DNA of 15,572 nucleotides from the NCBI GenBank assembly GCA_964601355.1, contig CAZRNB010000070.1, forward strand, positions 1-15,572. The letters run 5' to 3'. Source of the DNA: CAZRNB01 sp964601355 (GTDB lineage Bacteria > Planctomycetota > Phycisphaerae > Sedimentisphaerales > Anaerobacaceae). Both the position numbers and the translations under genes were made by a program. Below are positions 14,400 to 15,572 of this stretch, piece by piece. The notes beneath the pieces are model-generated. The model ran no database searches and was not told the origin of the DNA. It worked only from the letters and a program-made list of their open reading frames with translations. The first letter of the stretch is position 1; each line of letters starts with the position of its first letter.

Positions 14400-15572
14400 T
14401 TAAAATCGCTCAAGTCGTTTCAGAACAATAGCGGGAATTCGTAACGCAGTACCATAGTGATATCCTTTAGGAAACGATATGAAGCTCGTGATATCAGTCC
14501 ATGTTTTAAAGTCTTTTGTTACAACCGCACCGCATCGCTCTTCATTGGAAATCCCAAAATAGACAATCCATTCATTGCCAAATCTCAGCACAGCAGCAGC
14601 TTCACAGGATCCCGGAGTGAACGGATCTGAGGATGGTCCCCAGGGACCTAACGGTTTGTACGAAAAAGCTACGCGGAGAGTATTGGTCATCCTCCGGTTG
14701 TCCTTATATACCAACGCATAACCCGTGCTGTGCCTGATGATAACGCCATCTTTAACGCTGTAGCCCGGCTCAAAAAACGGCTTGGCCAGCGCAAAGGTTT
14801 TAAAATCTGGTGTGGTCGTGTACCACAGCCGAGGATTGTCATTTACGTCTTCCTGAAATGCCTGGTAATAATTTGCCGGCAGCGTCGAGGACCAGGTAAT
14901 AATAAACTGGCGTCCCGCCTCGTCGTAAAACAGCCTTGGAGCTGCCACGTCCAGCGCTTTCTGCTCAGACATAATATTTACATACTTTTGCTCAGACCAG
15001 TTGATAAGGTCTTTTGAACGGGCGTAACCAAAACCCTGATCGTTTTTCAAACCGGTCGCCCAGATTAAATGAAATAAGCCATTTGGGTCCTGCAGCAAGC
15101 TCGGATCTTTCATTAGTTTGCCCGTGCCAACCTGCGGTTTTAAAAACGAACCATTTAAGGCTGTCCACTTGATACCATCATAACTATAAGCCAGATGCAG
15201 GCCATCTTCACCATCGCCGCGGAAAGACATGAATAGATATACCGAATTACTATCCACAGCATTTGTTTTGCTTTTTGCGGCAAACTCGATTTTCTCAGCC
15301 GATGCGGGAACCACCTTCAAAGCAGAGCTTACTTTGCCCGTTTTAGGATTCCATCCATCTTTACCGCTCAGCACACTTTCCAATGTAATGTTCCCGGCTT
15401 GTTCCTCGGTCAACTGGCGGGCCCAGGACACGCGCTTTTGCAGATCAGCGCCAGTGCCGGTACTATTGTACTCAGCGCATCGGGCAGTCCGCTCACGGTA
15501 AGCTCTACCCCAGTTATTCCAGCCTTCGGGGCGAACCACGTCCGACATCGTAGTGTTCAGAAAAATCACGCT
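14400..15572 (-). CDS. CE8 pectin methylesterase C-terminus fused to a GH43-like propeller (cut by right edge)
   Basis: The frame is open to the right edge; 390 codons are visible, so the protein's start is outside. Fragment residues 1-75 match the end of CE8 pectin methylesterases: VIFLNTTM, RPEGWNNWG (14-22), AEYNSTGTGA (33-42), RVSWARQLT (47-55) and a final GWNP. A GH43-like five-bladed propeller follows (about 105-390): LKPQVGTGKLMKDPSL (candidate base Asp156), DVAAPRLFYDE, YSVKDGVIIR (candidate modulator Asp275), GSCEAAAVLRFGNEWIVYF (candidate acid Glu323), and FPKGYHYGTALRI near the end. The three acidic positions are my alignment from memory of related propellers. CE8 removes methyl esters from homogalacturonan; the propeller would act on a glycoside of the same polymer, substrate unknown. 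Most CE8 catalytic residues lie outside the window. This is the first visible gene of the operon. Confidence 0.82.
   Translation of the reverse strand, partial: SVIFLNTTMSDVVRPEGWNNWGRAYRERTARCAEYNSTGTGADLQKRVSWARQLTEEQAGNITLESVLSGKDGWNPKTGKVSSALKVVPASAEKIEFAAKSKTNAVDSNSVYLFMSFRGDGEDGLHLAYSYDGIKWTALNGSFLKPQVGTGKLMKDPSLLQDPNGLFHLIWATGLKNDQGFGYARSKDLINWSEQKYVNIMSEQKALDVAAPRLFYDEAGRQFIITWSSTLPANYYQAFQEDVNDNPRLWYTTTPDFKTFALAKPFFEPGYSVKDGVIIRHSTGYALVYKDNRRMTNTLRVAFSYKPLGPWGPSSDPFTPGSCEAAAVLRFGNEWIVYFGISNEERCGAVVTKDFKTWTDITSFISFPKGYHYGTALRIPAIVLKRLERF

Noticed and set aside
14934..14946. Loss of a catalytic glutamate in the CE8-GH43 propeller (APR in place of WAPE)
   Set aside because: The glutamate of WAPE is not the GH43 catalytic acid; the nearby GH43 enzyme has WAPS there, and candidate catalytic acids are present at Asp156, Asp275 and Glu323 of the fragment.

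Overview
The window is one continuous run of secreted carbohydrate-active enzyme genes, all on the minus strand and read from right to left. No plus-strand gene, RNA gene, transporter, regulator or transposase is convincing. Spacing between genes is short (6 to about 120 bases), most starts have a clear Shine-Dalgarno sequence, and nearly every complete product begins with an export signal. This looks like one operon, or part of one, with both ends outside the window.

Order of transcription: (1) the C-terminal end of a CE8 pectin methylesterase fused to a GH43-like five-bladed propeller (cut by the right edge); (2) a GH43 beta-xylosidase/alpha-L-arabinofuranosidase-type enzyme with a C-terminal concanavalin-like domain; (3) a 1760-residue fusion of a complete GH2 enzyme and a complete GH35 beta-galactosidase-type enzyme, probably a lipoprotein; (4) a 744-residue six-hairpin (alpha/alpha)6-type glycosidase-like protein of uncertain family; (5, 6) two tandem, diverged GH29 alpha-L-fucosidases; (7) a CE12-type GDSL/SGNH rhamnogalacturonan acetylesterase-like esterase; (8) the N-terminus of a GH51 alpha-L-arabinofuranosidase (cut by the left edge). 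Together they would remove methyl esters, acetyl esters, arabinose, galactose and fucose. This fits stripping of branched pectin (rhamnogalacturonan-type side chains, or pectin-linked arabinogalactan). No backbone lyase or GH28 is in view.

The likely host is a Gram-negative polysaccharide degrader of the Planctomycetota/Verrucomicrobiota/Lentisphaerota group. I favour Planctomycetota of the Phycisphaerae type because of a CAZyme cluster without SusC/SusD genes, the mixed Sec, Tat and lipoprotein signals, and the abundant short palindromic repeats. This is inference, not proof.

The most unusual layer is the repeats. Three different palindromic elements, and a possible fourth, sit in frame inside the enzyme genes and add short peptides. 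Two of the longer intergenic gaps carry degenerate short tandem repeats next to stop codons, one of them together with a REP-like element. The GH2-GH35 and CE8-GH43 fusions are the other features that deserve attention.
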